In this document: positions 51,876-62,460 of the stretch, in pieces
Position numbering within the stretch: position 1 is the first letter of the stretch
Layout of the letters: every line of letters starts with the position of its first letter
DNA from: Mercurialis annua
Lineage: Eukaryota; Streptophyta; Magnoliopsida; Malpighiales; Euphorbiaceae
Assembly: GCF_937616625.2 (NCBI RefSeq)
Contig: NC_065577.1
Coordinates: 21,651,501 to 21,715,500, forward strand
Reading direction: 5' to 3'
DNA length: 64,000 nt
Translations under genes and position numbers: made by a program
The notes under the pieces: generated by a model
What the model was told of the DNA's origin: nothing
Seen by the model: only the letters and a program-made list of their open reading frames with translations
Database searches by the model: none

Positions 51876-52126
51876 ACTCTAACTGAGATAATCCTACATA
51901 CTCTAACTGAGATAATAATATTCTAACCGAGATAATAATATTTAGTGTCTATTTATAATTTGGTCTTTCATTAATGGTTTAGTAGAGAATTTAGTCAACA
52001 AAAACACACTGAAATGATATATTTGAAAAACAATGAAAGGTCATGGTTTTATATGGAAACTTTTATAGGTCGTGATTAAAATGAAATTTTAAATACAGAT
52101 TGCGACTTATTATGGAATTGGCCCTA
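51876..52126. other. Insert C: AT-rich element with three short internal repeats
   Basis: A 251-bp non-satellite sequence between CCTAAGCAT and AGGTTATTACAC. At its left end the motif ACTCTAACTGAGATAAT occurs at 51876 and 51900, with a degenerate copy (ATTCTAACCGAGATAAT) at 51920. The rest is unstructured AT-rich sequence ending TGGAATTGGCCCT. It is absent from the corresponding position of the IR-1 left arm (about 31370), where satellite is continuous. No TIR, target duplication or coding region recognised. Confidence 0.7.
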
Positions 52127-52334
52127 GGTTATTACACAAAGAGTGTGTGAAAAGTGACGCTAGATTAGTATGTCGCTTCTCAAGTCTCTTTAACGCGTCA
52201 TTCCGATTACCTAAGCATGAGCATGATTAGGTTATATTACGCAAGGTGGGCGTGAAAAGTTGAGCTAGATTAGTATGTCGTGGCTAAAGGCTATTTAATG
52301 TGTCGTTCGAATTACATAAACATGGTTAGGTTAT

Positions 52335-52948
52335 TGATAACGTTGTATATTTAGTAGGGGCGAAGGAACCTCGCCAAGAACGACCATCGCTAAGTCAAGC
52401 ATTTTACCAACTGGTGTCGACATAGACCACGAGACCTGGGGGGTCTCCGGATCGATAAACATTCGAGCATCATCCGAGACGCGTGCTTTTGGCAAGGTCG
52501 GATCGAAGATCCTGTCCGAGCTTCCTAACTGAAGACAGGAAAGCCCGGCGTAGACAACCCGAGCTTCGAGATACACTCAAACTCTGGACCTAGAGGAATG
52601 GGAGTTTAGTTCAGACAGTCCGGGCTCTAAGCTTTATTCGAGCTCCGAGATCTAGCTAACGAGCACACTCACGTGTACCAGATTAAGGGACCACAGAAGA
52701 TCCTCTGACAGGTGCGTGAGGAATGTTCCCTCCACCTGACACACCTAACAAACTGCGCCCCATACGGGGGATATTCTCCACGTAGGCATAACCGATTTCA
52801 GGGACCACACGAAGGACAGCCTGCCAGCAAGGCAAGGTTTGCTCCTAAACCCTAACTATATAAAGGGGTTTAAGAGCAAACCCTAGGTAATTCTTTTCTA
52901 CTCTCTGAGAACCTTTCTCTTCTTTTCTTCTTCATTCATAGCCTCGTC
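52335..52948 (+). mobile_element. Insert A': LTR- or promoter-like fragment (longer copy)
   Basis: 614 bp, noticeably more GC-rich than the satellite. It contains many GAGCTCC, CCGAGCTTC and CTCCGGATCG-like stretches upstream, then a telo-box (AAACCCTAA, 52847-52855), a TATA box (TATATAAA, 52857-52864), AAACCCTAGG and a CT-rich leader ending CATAGCCTCGTC. This U3-TATA-leader architecture resembles a plant Ty3/gypsy-type LTR. However, no tRNA primer site, polypurine tract, TG...CA termini at the edges or target duplication is seen, and 18 bp of satellite is missing between its flanks. It could instead be a captured gene promoter. Confidence 0.45.
52840..52880 (+). promoter_or_regulatory. Telo-box and TATA box core-promoter-like site
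   Basis: AAACCCTAA at 52847-52855 is followed within two bases by TATATAAA at 52857-52864. The surrounding CCTAAACCC and GGGGTTTAAG form an imperfect hairpin. A telo-box next to TATA is typical of some plant promoters, for example ribosomal-protein and translation genes, and of some LTRs. The same elements survive in the other orientation at 30120-30138. Whether the site is active is unknown. Confidence 0.5.
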
Positions 52949-55900
52949 GAAAAGTGACAATAGTATGGTTAGGTTATATTACGCAGAGTGTGCGTGGAAA
53001 GTGACGCTAGATTAGTGTGTCGCATCTCAAGTCCCTTTAACGCGTCGTTCCGATTATCTAAGCATGAATAGGTAGTGTGCGTGAAAAGTCACGCTGGATT
53101 AGTATGTCCCGTCTCAAGTCTCTTTAACTCATCGTTACGATTACCTAAGCATGGTTTAATTATATTACGCAAAGTGTGCGTGAAAAGTGACGCTAGATTA
53201 GTATGTCGCGTCTCAAGTATCTTTAAATCGTCGTTCCGATTACCTAAGCATGGTTAGGTTATACTATGCAAAGTCTGTGTAAAACGTGACACTGGATTAG
53301 TATGGCGCGTCTCAAGTCTCTTTAACGCGTCGTTTCGATTACCATGCTTATGTCGCGTCATAAGTCTCTTTAATGCGTGTTCCGATTACCTAAGCATGGT
53401 TACGTTATATTACGCAAAGCGTGCGTGAAAAATGACGCTAGATTAGTATGTCGCGTCACAAGTCTCTCTAACGCGTCGTTCCTATTATCTAAGCAACATA
53501 TTAGGATATATTACGCAAAGTGTGCTTGAAAAGTAACGCTAAATTAGTATGTTGCGTCTCAAATCTCTTTAATGTGTCGTTCCGATTACCTAAGCATGGT
53601 TAGGTTATATTACGCAAAGTCTGCATAAAACGTGACGCTAGATTAGTATGGCGTGCCTCAAGTCTCTTTAATGCGTCGTTTTGATTACCATTGTTATGTC
53701 GCGTCTCCAATCTTATATTACGCAAAGTGTGCGTGAAAAGTGACGCTTGATTAGTATGTCGCGTCTCAAGTCTCTTTAATGCGTCGTTCCGAATTCTCTA
53801 AGAATGGTTAGGTTATATTACACAAAGTGTGCGTGAAAAGTGACAATAGTAGTATGTCGCATCTCAAGTCTCTTTAACGCGTCGTTCTGATTACCAAAGC
53901 ATGGTTATGTTATATTATGCCAAGTACACGTTAAAAGTGTCGCTAGATTAGTATGTTGCTTCACAAGTCTCTTTAACGCGTTGTTACGATTACCTAAGCA
54001 TGCTTATGTTATATTACGCAGTGTGCGTAGAAAGTGACGCTAGATTAGTGTGGCGCGTCTCAAGTCTTTTTAACGCATCGTTTCACTTTAAAGTCTCTCT
54101 AACACATCGTTCCGATTTCCTAAGCATGGTTAGGTTATATTACACATAGTTTGCGTGAAAAGTGATAATAGATTAGTATGTCGCGTCGCAAGTCTCTTGA
54201 ACATGTTGTTCCGATTACCTAAGCATGGTGAGTTTATCTTTTGCAAAGTGTGCGTGAAAAGTGACGCTAGATTAGTATGTCGCGTCTGAAGTCTCTTTAA
54301 CGCATTGTTTCGATTACCATGCTTATGTCGCGTCACAACTCTCTCTAACACGTTGTTCCGATTACCTAAGCATGGTTGGGTTATATTACGCAAAGTGTGC
54401 GTGAAAAATGACAATAAATTTGTATGTCGCGTCTCAATTCTATTTGACGCGTCGTTTCGATTACGCTTATGCTTAGGTTATATTACGCAAAGAGTGCGTG
54501 AAAAATGACGATAGATTAGTATGTCCCGACTCAATTTTCTTTATCGCGTCATTCCGATTACCACTGAAAGGTTAGGTTATATTACGCAAAGTGTGCGAGA
54601 AAAGTAACGCTAGATTAGTATGTCGCATATCAAGTCTCTTTAACGCGTTGTCCGATTACCTAAAGCATGGTTAGGTTATATTACGCAATGTGTGCGTGAA
54701 AACTGTTGCTAGGTTAGTACGTTGTGTCTTAAGTCTCCTTAAAGCGTCTTTTTGATTACCTAATCATGGTTAGGTTGTATTACGCAAAGAGTGCGTGAAA
54801 AATGACGGCCAAATTAGTACGCCGCGTCTCAAGTCTCTTTAACGCGTCGTTCCGATTACCTAAGCATGGCTAAGTTATATTATGCAAAGCGTGCGTAAGA
54901 AGTGACGCTAGAAGTATGGCGCGTTTGATCGCGTCTTAAGTGTCTCTAACGCGTCGTTCTGATTACCTAAGCATGGTTTGGTTATATTACGCAAAGTGTG
55001 CGTGAAAACTGACAATCAATTAGCATTTCACGTCTCAAGTCTCTTTAACGCGTCGTTCCGATTACCTAAGCATTGTTTGGTTATATTATGCAAAGTGGGC
55101 GTGAAAAGTGACAATCAATTAGTATTTCGTGTCTCGGGTCTATTTAACGCGTTGTTCCGATTACCTAAGCATGGTTATTTTAGTGCGCATTAAAAGTGTC
55201 GCTAGATTAGTATGTCACGTTACAAGTCTCTTTAACGAGTTATTACGATTACATAAGCATGGTTAGGTTATATTACAATAAGAGTGCGTATAAAATGACG
55301 CTAGATTAGTATGGCACGTCTCAAGTCTCTTTAACGCATCGTTTGATTACCATGCTTATGTCACGTTACAAGTCTCTCAAACACGTCGTTCCAATTACCT
55401 AAGCATTTGTAGGTTGTATTACGCAAATTGTATGTGAAAAGTGACAATTGATTAGTATGTCGCGTCTCAAGTCACTTTAACGCGTCGTTCCGATTACCTA
55501 AGCATGGTTAGCTTACATTACGCAAAGAGTGCGTGAAAAGTGACGCTACATTAGTATGTCGCGTCTCAATTCTCTTTTAACGTGTCGTTCCGATTACCTA
55601 TACATGGTTAGGTTAATATTACGCAATGTGTGCGTGAAAACTGTCACTAGGTTAGTATGTCGCGTCTCAAGTCTCTTTAACGCGTCGTTCCGATTACCTA
55701 AGCATAATTAGGTCACACTACGCAAAGTGTGCGTGAAACGTTACGCTAGATTAGTATGTCGCGTCTCATGTCTCTTTAACGCGTCGTTCTGATTACTTAA
55801 GCATGGTTAGCTTACATTACGCAAAGAGTGCGTAAAAAGTGACACTGGATTAGTATGGCGCGTTTCAAGTCTCTTGGACGCGTCGTTTCGATTACCATGC

Positions 55901-56225
55901 TTATGTCGCGTCACAAGTGTCTCTAACGCGTCGTTCTGATTATCTAAGCATGGTTAGGTTAGATTACGCAGAGTGTGCGTTGAAGCTAGATTAGTTTGTC
56001 GCATCTCAAGTCTCTTTAACGCGTCGTTCCGATTATTTAGTCATGTTTAGGTTGTATTACGCAAAGTGTGCGTGAAAAGTGACGCTAGATTAGTATGTCA
56101 CGTGTCAAATCTATTTAACGCGTGTTCCGATTACCTAAGCATGGTTAGGTTGTAGTACGCAAAGTGTGCTTGAAAAGTGACGCTAGATTAGTATGTCGCT
56201 TCTGAAGTCTCTGTAACGCGTCGTC

Positions 56226-57748
56226 CCGATTACCTAAGCATTGTTAGGTTATTGTTCCGATTACCTAAGCATGGTTAGGTAGTGTGTGTGAAAAATAACG
56301 CTAGATTAGTATGTCGCGTCTCAAGTCTCTTTAACTCGTCGTTTCGATTACCTAAGCGTGGTTTAGTTATATTGCATAAAGTGTGCGTGAAAAGGTGATG
56401 CTTGATTAGTATGTCGCTTTTCAAGTCTCTTTAACTTGTCGTTCCGATTACCTAAGCATGGTTAGGTTATATTACGCGAAGTCTGCGTAAAAAGTGACGT
56501 TAGATTAGTATGGCGCGTCTCAAGTCTCTTTAACGCGTCGTTTCGATAGCCATTCTTATGTTGCATCACAAGTGTCTCTAACGCGTTGTTCCGATTACCT
56601 AAGCAAGGATTAGTTATATGCGCAAAGTGTGCGTGAAAAGTGACGCTAGATTAGTATGTCGCGTCTCAAATCTCTTTATCTCGTCGTTCCGATTACCTAC
56701 GCATGGTTAGGTCATATGGCGAAAAGTCTGCGTAAAAAGTGATGCCATATTAATATGTCCGCGTCTCAAGTCTTTTTAACTCGTCGTTTCGATTGCCATG
56801 CTTATGTTGCGTCTCAAGTCTTGTTAACTCGTCGTTTCAATTGCCATGCTTATGTTGCGTTTCAAGTCTTGTTAACTCGTCGTTTCGATTGCCATGCTTA
56901 TGTCGCGTCCCAAGTCTCTCTAACGCGTCCTTCTTATTACCTAAGCATTGTTAAGTTATATTACGCAAAGTGTGCGTGAAAAGTGACGCTAGATTAGTAT
57001 GTCGTGTCATAAGTCTCTCTAACGTGTCATTTCGATTACCTAAGCATGTTTAGATTATATTGCTCAAAGTGTGCGTAAAAAGTTAAGCTAGATTAGTATG
57101 TCGCGTCTCAAGTCCCTTTAACGCGTGTTCCTATTACCTAAGGTTAGGTTATATTACGCAAAGTGTGCGTGAAAAGTGACGCTTGATTAGTATGTCGCAT
57201 CTCAAGTCTCTTTAACGCGTTGTTCCGATTACCTAAGCACGGTTATGTTATTACGCCAAGTGCGCGTTAAAAGAGTCGCTAGATTAGTATGTCGCGTCAC
57301 AAGTCTCTTTAACGCTTGATTAAGATAACCTAAGCATTGTTAAGTTATATTACGCAAAGTGTGAGTAAAACGTGATGCTAGATTAGTATAACGCGTCTCA
57401 AGTCTCTTTAGCGCATCGTTTCGATTACCATGCTTATGCCACGTTACAAGTCTCTCTAACACGTCGTTCCGATTACCAAAGCATGGTTAGGTTATATTAC
57501 ACAAAGTATGCGTGAAAAGTGATAATAGATTAGAATGTCGCGTCGCAAGTCTCTTTAACGTGTCGTTCTGATTACCTAAGCATAGTTAGGTGATATTACA
57601 CAATGTGTGCGTGAAAACTGTTGCTAGATTAGTATGTCGAGTCTCAAGTCTCTTTAACGCGTCGTTTCGATTACTTAATCATGGTTAGGTTTAATTATGC
57701 AAACTTTGCCTGAAAAGTGACGGCTAGATTAGTATGTCGCGTCGCAAG
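56226..57748 (+). repeat. Segmental direct duplication, copy 1
   Basis: Matches 62478-64000 at a nearly constant offset of 6252 bp up to the window edge. Shared landmarks: GGTAGTGTGTGTG, GTCATATGGCGAAAA, three successive short units with TTGTTAACTCGTCG (56755-56905), CCTAAGGTTAGG (a monomer lacking GCATGG) and TTATTACGCCAAGTGCG. About 7 differences were seen in one 150-bp sample; other samples had fewer. The inverted version is at about 3560-5108. Confidence 0.9.
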
Positions 57749-60723
57749 TCTCTTTAACACGTCGTTCCGATTACCTAAGCATTGGTCGGATATATTACAC
57801 AAAGCGTGCGCAAAAAGTGATGCTAGATTAGTATTGCACGTTTCGAGTCTCTTTAACGCGTCGTTTTGATTACTGTGCTTATGTCGCGTTACAAGTGTCT
57901 CTAACGCGTCGTTCTGATTACCTAAGCATGGTTAGATTATATTACGCAAAATGTACATGAAAAGTGACAATAGATTAGTTTGCCGTGTCATTAGTCTTTT
58001 TAACGCGTCGTTCCGGTTACCTAGGCATGGTTAGGTTATTTTACGCAAGGTGTGTGTGAAAAGTGACGCTAGATTAGTACGTCGCGTCTCAAGTCTCTTT
58101 AATGCGTATTCCGATTACCTAAGCATGGTTAGAATATATTACGTAAAGTGTGCGTGAAAAGTGACGCCAGATTAGTATGTCGCGTCTCAATTCTCTTTAT
58201 CGCGTCGTTCCGATTACACTTATGGCTAGGTTATATTACGCAAAGAGTGCGTGAAAAGTGACGCTAGATTAGTATTTCGCGTCTCAAGTTTCTTTATCGC
58301 GTCGTTCCGATTACCACTGAATGGTTTGGTTATATTACACAAAGTGTGCGAGAAAAGTAACGCTAGATTAGTATTCTCAAGGCTCTTTAATGGGTCGTTG
58401 CGATTACATAAGCATGGATAGGTTATATTATGCAAAGTTTGCGTGAAAAGTGACGCTACATTAGTATGTCGCGTCTCAAGTCTCTTTAATGCGCCGTTGC
58501 GATTACCTAAGCATGGTTAGGTTATATTATGCAAAGTTTTCGTGAAAAGTGACGCTAGATTAGTATGTCGCATCTCAAGTCTCTTTAATGCGTCGTTCCG
58601 ATTACCTAAACATGGTTAGGTTATATTATGCAAAGTTTGCGTGAAAACTGACGCTAGATTAGTATGTCGTGTCTCAAGGTTCTTTAATGCGTCGTTTCGA
58701 TTATCATGCTTATGTCGCATCACAAGTATTTAGCGCGTCGTTCCTGTTACCTAAACATGGTTAGGTTATAGTACGTACGCAAAGTGTGTGTGAAATATAA
58801 CAATAGGATGGTTTGACGCGTCTCAAGTCTTTTTAACGCGTCGTTCTGATTACCTAAGAATCGTTAGGTTATATTACGCAAAGTGGGCATGAAAAATGAC
58901 AATAGATTAGTATGTCGCGTATCCAGTCTATATCTAGCTAGTCGTGCCGATTACCTAAGCATGGTTAGGTTATATTACGCAAGGTGTGCGTGAAAAGTGA
59001 CGCAAGATTAGTATGTCGCGTCTTAATCCTCTTTAACGCGTCGTTCCGATTACCTAAGCATGGTTAGGTTATATTATGCAAAGTTTGCGTGAAAAGTTAC
59101 ACTAGATTAGTATGTTGAGTCATAAGTCTCTTTGACGCATCACTTCGATTACCATGCTTATGTCGCGTCACAAGACGCAAAATGTGCTTGAAAAGTAACA
59201 ATAGATTAGTATGTCGCTTCTCAAGTCTCTTTAATGCGTCGTTCCGATTACCTAAAAATGGTTACGTTATATTACACAAAGAGTGCGTGAAAAGTGACGC
59301 TAGATTAGTATGCCGTGTCTCAAGTCTCTTTAATGCATCGTTCCGATTACCTAAGAATGGTTAGGTTATATTCAGCAAAGTGTGCTTGTAAACTGAAGCT
59401 AGATTAGTATGTCGCATCTCAAGTCTCTTAAAGGCGTCGTTCTGATTACCTAAGCATGGTTAGGTTATATTACGCAAGGTCTTCGTGAAAAGTGACGCTA
59501 GATTAGTGTGTCGCATTTGAAGGCTTTTTAATGTGTCGTTCCAATTACATAAGCATGGTTAGGTTATATTACGCAAAGTGGCGTGAAAAAGTGACAGTAG
59601 ATTAGTATGTCGAGTCTCAAGTTTCTTTAACGCGTCGTTTAGATTACCATGCTTATGTCGCATCATTAGTCTCTCTAACGCGTCGTTCCGATTACCATAA
59701 GCATGGTTAGGTTATAATACGCAAAGTGTGCGTGAAAAGTAATGATAGATTAGTATGTCGTGTCTCAAGTCTATTTAACGCGTCCTTCCGATTACCTAAG
59801 CATGGTTAGGTTATATTACGCAAAGTGTGCGTGAAAAGTTACGCTAAATTAGTATGTCGCGTCACAAGTCTCTCTAACGCGTTGTTCGGTTACCTAAGCA
59901 TGGTTAGGCTATAGTACGCAAAGTGTGCGTGAAAAGGATAAATAGATTCGTATGTCGCGTCTCAAGTCTCTTAACGCGTCGTTCCTATTACCTAAGTATA
60001 GTTAGGTTTTATTATGCAAAGTGTGCGTGAAAAGTGACGCTAGATTAGTATGTCTAGTCTCAACTCTCTTTGACGCGTCGTTCCAATTACCTAAACATGC
60101 TTAGGTTATATTACGCAAAGTGTGCGTAACAAGTGACGCTAGATTAGTATGTTTTGTCTCAAGTCTCTTTAACTCGTCGTTTCGATTACTATACTTATCT
60201 CGCGTCACAAGTCTCTTTAACGCGTCGTTCCGATTACCTAAGCATGGTTAGGTTATATTACGAAAAGTGTGCGGAAAAAGTGACGTTAGATTAGTATGTT
60301 GCGTCTCAATTCTCTCTAACGCGTCGTTCCTATTACCTAAGCATGGTTTGGTTATATTACGCAAGGTGTGCGTGAAAAGTAATGCTAGATTAGTATGTCG
60401 CGCCTCAAGGCTCTTTAATGCGTCGTTCCGATTACCTAAGCATGGTAAGATTATAATACGCAAAGTTTGCGTGAAAAGTGACGTTAGATTAGTATGTCGC
60501 TTCTCCAATCTCTTTAATGCGTGGTTTCGATTACCATGCTTATGTCACGTCACAAGTCTGTCTAACACATCGTTCCGAATACCTAAGCATGGTTAGGTTA
60601 TATTACGCAAAGTGTGCATAAAAAGGATCAATAGATTAGTATGTCGCGTCTCAAGTCTCTTTAACACGTCGTTTCGATTATATAAGCATGGTTAGGTTAT
60701 ATTACGCATAGTGTGCGTGAAAG

Positions 60724-62460
60724 ATAATCGAACGACGCGTTAAAGAGACTTGAGACGCGACATACTAATCCAGCGTAACTTTTCACGCGCACTTTGTGTA
60801 AAATAACTTAACCATGCTTAGGTAATCGGAACGACGCGTTAAAGAGACTTAAGACGTTACATACTAGTCTAGCGGCACTTTTCATGCACACTTTGTGTAA
60901 TATAACCTAACCAATCTTAGGTAATCGGAACGACGCATTAAAGAGACTTGAGATGCGCCATACTAATCTAACGTCACTTTTTGAGCACACTTTGCGTAAT
61001 ACAGCCTAACCATGCATAGGTAATCTGAACAACGCGTTAAAGAGACTTGAAACACGACATACTAATGTTGCCTCCCTTTTTACACACACTTTGCGTAACA
61101 TAACCTAACCATGCTTAGGTAATCAGAATGACACGTTAAAAAGACTTGAGACGCTCCATACTATTTTAGCGTCACTTTTTACTCACACTTTGCGTAATAT
61201 AACATTACCATGCTTATGTAATCGGAATGACGCGTTAAAGAGACTTGAGACACGACATACTAATCTACCACGATTCACTCACTCTTTGAGTAATATAACC
61301 TAACCATACTAAGTTAATCGAAACGATGCGTTAAAGAGACTTGATACGCGACATACTAATCTATTTTCACTTTTACCGCACATTTTTTGTAATATAACCT
61401 ATCCATTCTAAGGTAATTGGAACGACACGTTAGATAGACTTGTGACGCGACATAAGCATGGTAATCGATACGACGCAATAAAGAGACTTGAGACGGGACT
61501 TACTAATCTATTGTCACTTTTCACGCACACTTTGCGTAAGATAACCTAGCCATGCTTAGATAGTAAGAACGACGCATTAAAGAGACTTGAGACGCGACAT
61601 ACTAATCTTGCGTCACTTTTCACGCACACTTTGCGTAATATAACCTAACCATTCTTAGGAAATAGGTGCGACGCGTTAGAGAGACTTGAGACGCGACATA
61701 CTAATCTAGCGTCAGTTTTCATGAAACTTTGCGTATTCAGAACGACGCGTGAAAGTGACTTGTGACGCGAGATAAGCATGGTAATCGAAACGACGCGTTA
61801 AAGAGACTTGAGACGCGACATACTAATCTAGTGTCACTTTTCATGCACACTTTTCGTAATATAACCTAACCATAATTAGTTAATAGGAACAACGCGTTAA
61901 AGAGAACTGAGACGCGACATACTAAGCTAGCGTCACTTTTCACGCTCACTTTGCGTAATATAACCTAACCATGGTTAGGTAATTGCAACGACGCGTTAAA
62001 TCTACTTGAGACACGACTTACTAATTTATTGTTACTTTTCACGCACGCTTTGTGTAATATAACCTAACCATGCTTAGGTAATCGGAACAACGCGTTAGAG
62101 AGACTTGTGACGCAACATAAGCATGGTAATCAAAACGACACATTAAAGATACTTGAGACGCGACATACTAATCTAGCGTCACTTTTCAACCACACATTGC
62201 GTAATATAACCTAACCATGCTTAGGTACTTAGAATAACGCGTTAAAGAGCCTTGAGACACGACATACTAATCTAGCATCACTTTCACGCACACCTTGCGA
62301 ATATAACCTAACCATGCTTAGGTAACCAGAACGACGCGTTAAAGAGACTTGAGACGCGACATACTAATCTAGCTACACTTTTCACGCACACTTGGCGTAA
62401 TATAACCTAATCATGCTTAGTTAATCTGAACGACGCGTTAAAGACCCTTGAGACGCAACA
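60724..62460 (-). repeat. Satellite block 10, reverse
   Basis: Reverse satellite, the mirrored counterpart of block 3 (5109-6572). Both ends match: the 60724 joint equals the 6572 joint and the 62460 joint equals the 5108 joint in reverse complement. The block is about 270 bp longer than block 3, so indels have accumulated. Nothing but satellite is present. Confidence 0.93.

Larger units (their letters stand above)
46630..54848 (+). repeat. Inverted duplication IR-1, right arm
   Basis: The counterpart of 28101-36340, containing B' (50796-51105) and A' (52335-52948) in mirrored order. It additionally carries insert C (51876-52126), absent from the left arm. It lacks about 0.9 kb of satellite between C and A'. 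Hand comparison of sample stretches gives roughly 95-97% identity outside the indels. Satellite is reverse before B' and forward after it. At 54848 the forward satellite continues without interruption, unlike the left arm, whose outer end is a strand switch. Confidence 0.86.
51106..60723 (+). repeat. Satellite block 9, forward
   Basis: Forward satellite carrying inserts C and A'. Positions 51106-54848 belong to IR-1; about 53700-56100 resembles 23800-26130 directly; 56226-57748 recurs directly at 62478-64000; 58200-60723 mirrors 6573-9240. Contracted monomers at about 58205 and 58370 (GATTACACTTATGG, TTAGTATTCTCAAGG) are shared with the left side. The block ends at TGCGTGAAAG before an abrupt switch to ATAATCGAACGACGCG. 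Confidence 0.95.

Noticed and set aside
52331..52576. 81-codon frame on the minus strand in insert A'
   Set aside because: It lies in the GC-rich upstream part of the LTR- or promoter-like fragment, crosses its edge into satellite at the C-terminus, and has no recognised motif. An open frame of this length is expected by chance at that base composition.
52335..52948. Complete LTR retrotransposon
   Set aside because: No internal coding region, primer-binding site, polypurine tract or second LTR; only a TATA-bearing fragment is present.
60267..60596. 109-codon open frame, the longest in the window
   Set aside because: It is three satellite monomers read through in the frame where TTAGG stops have mutated. 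It repeats the same 33-residue motif, has no recognisable domain, and its inverted homologue at 6816-7031 is broken differently.
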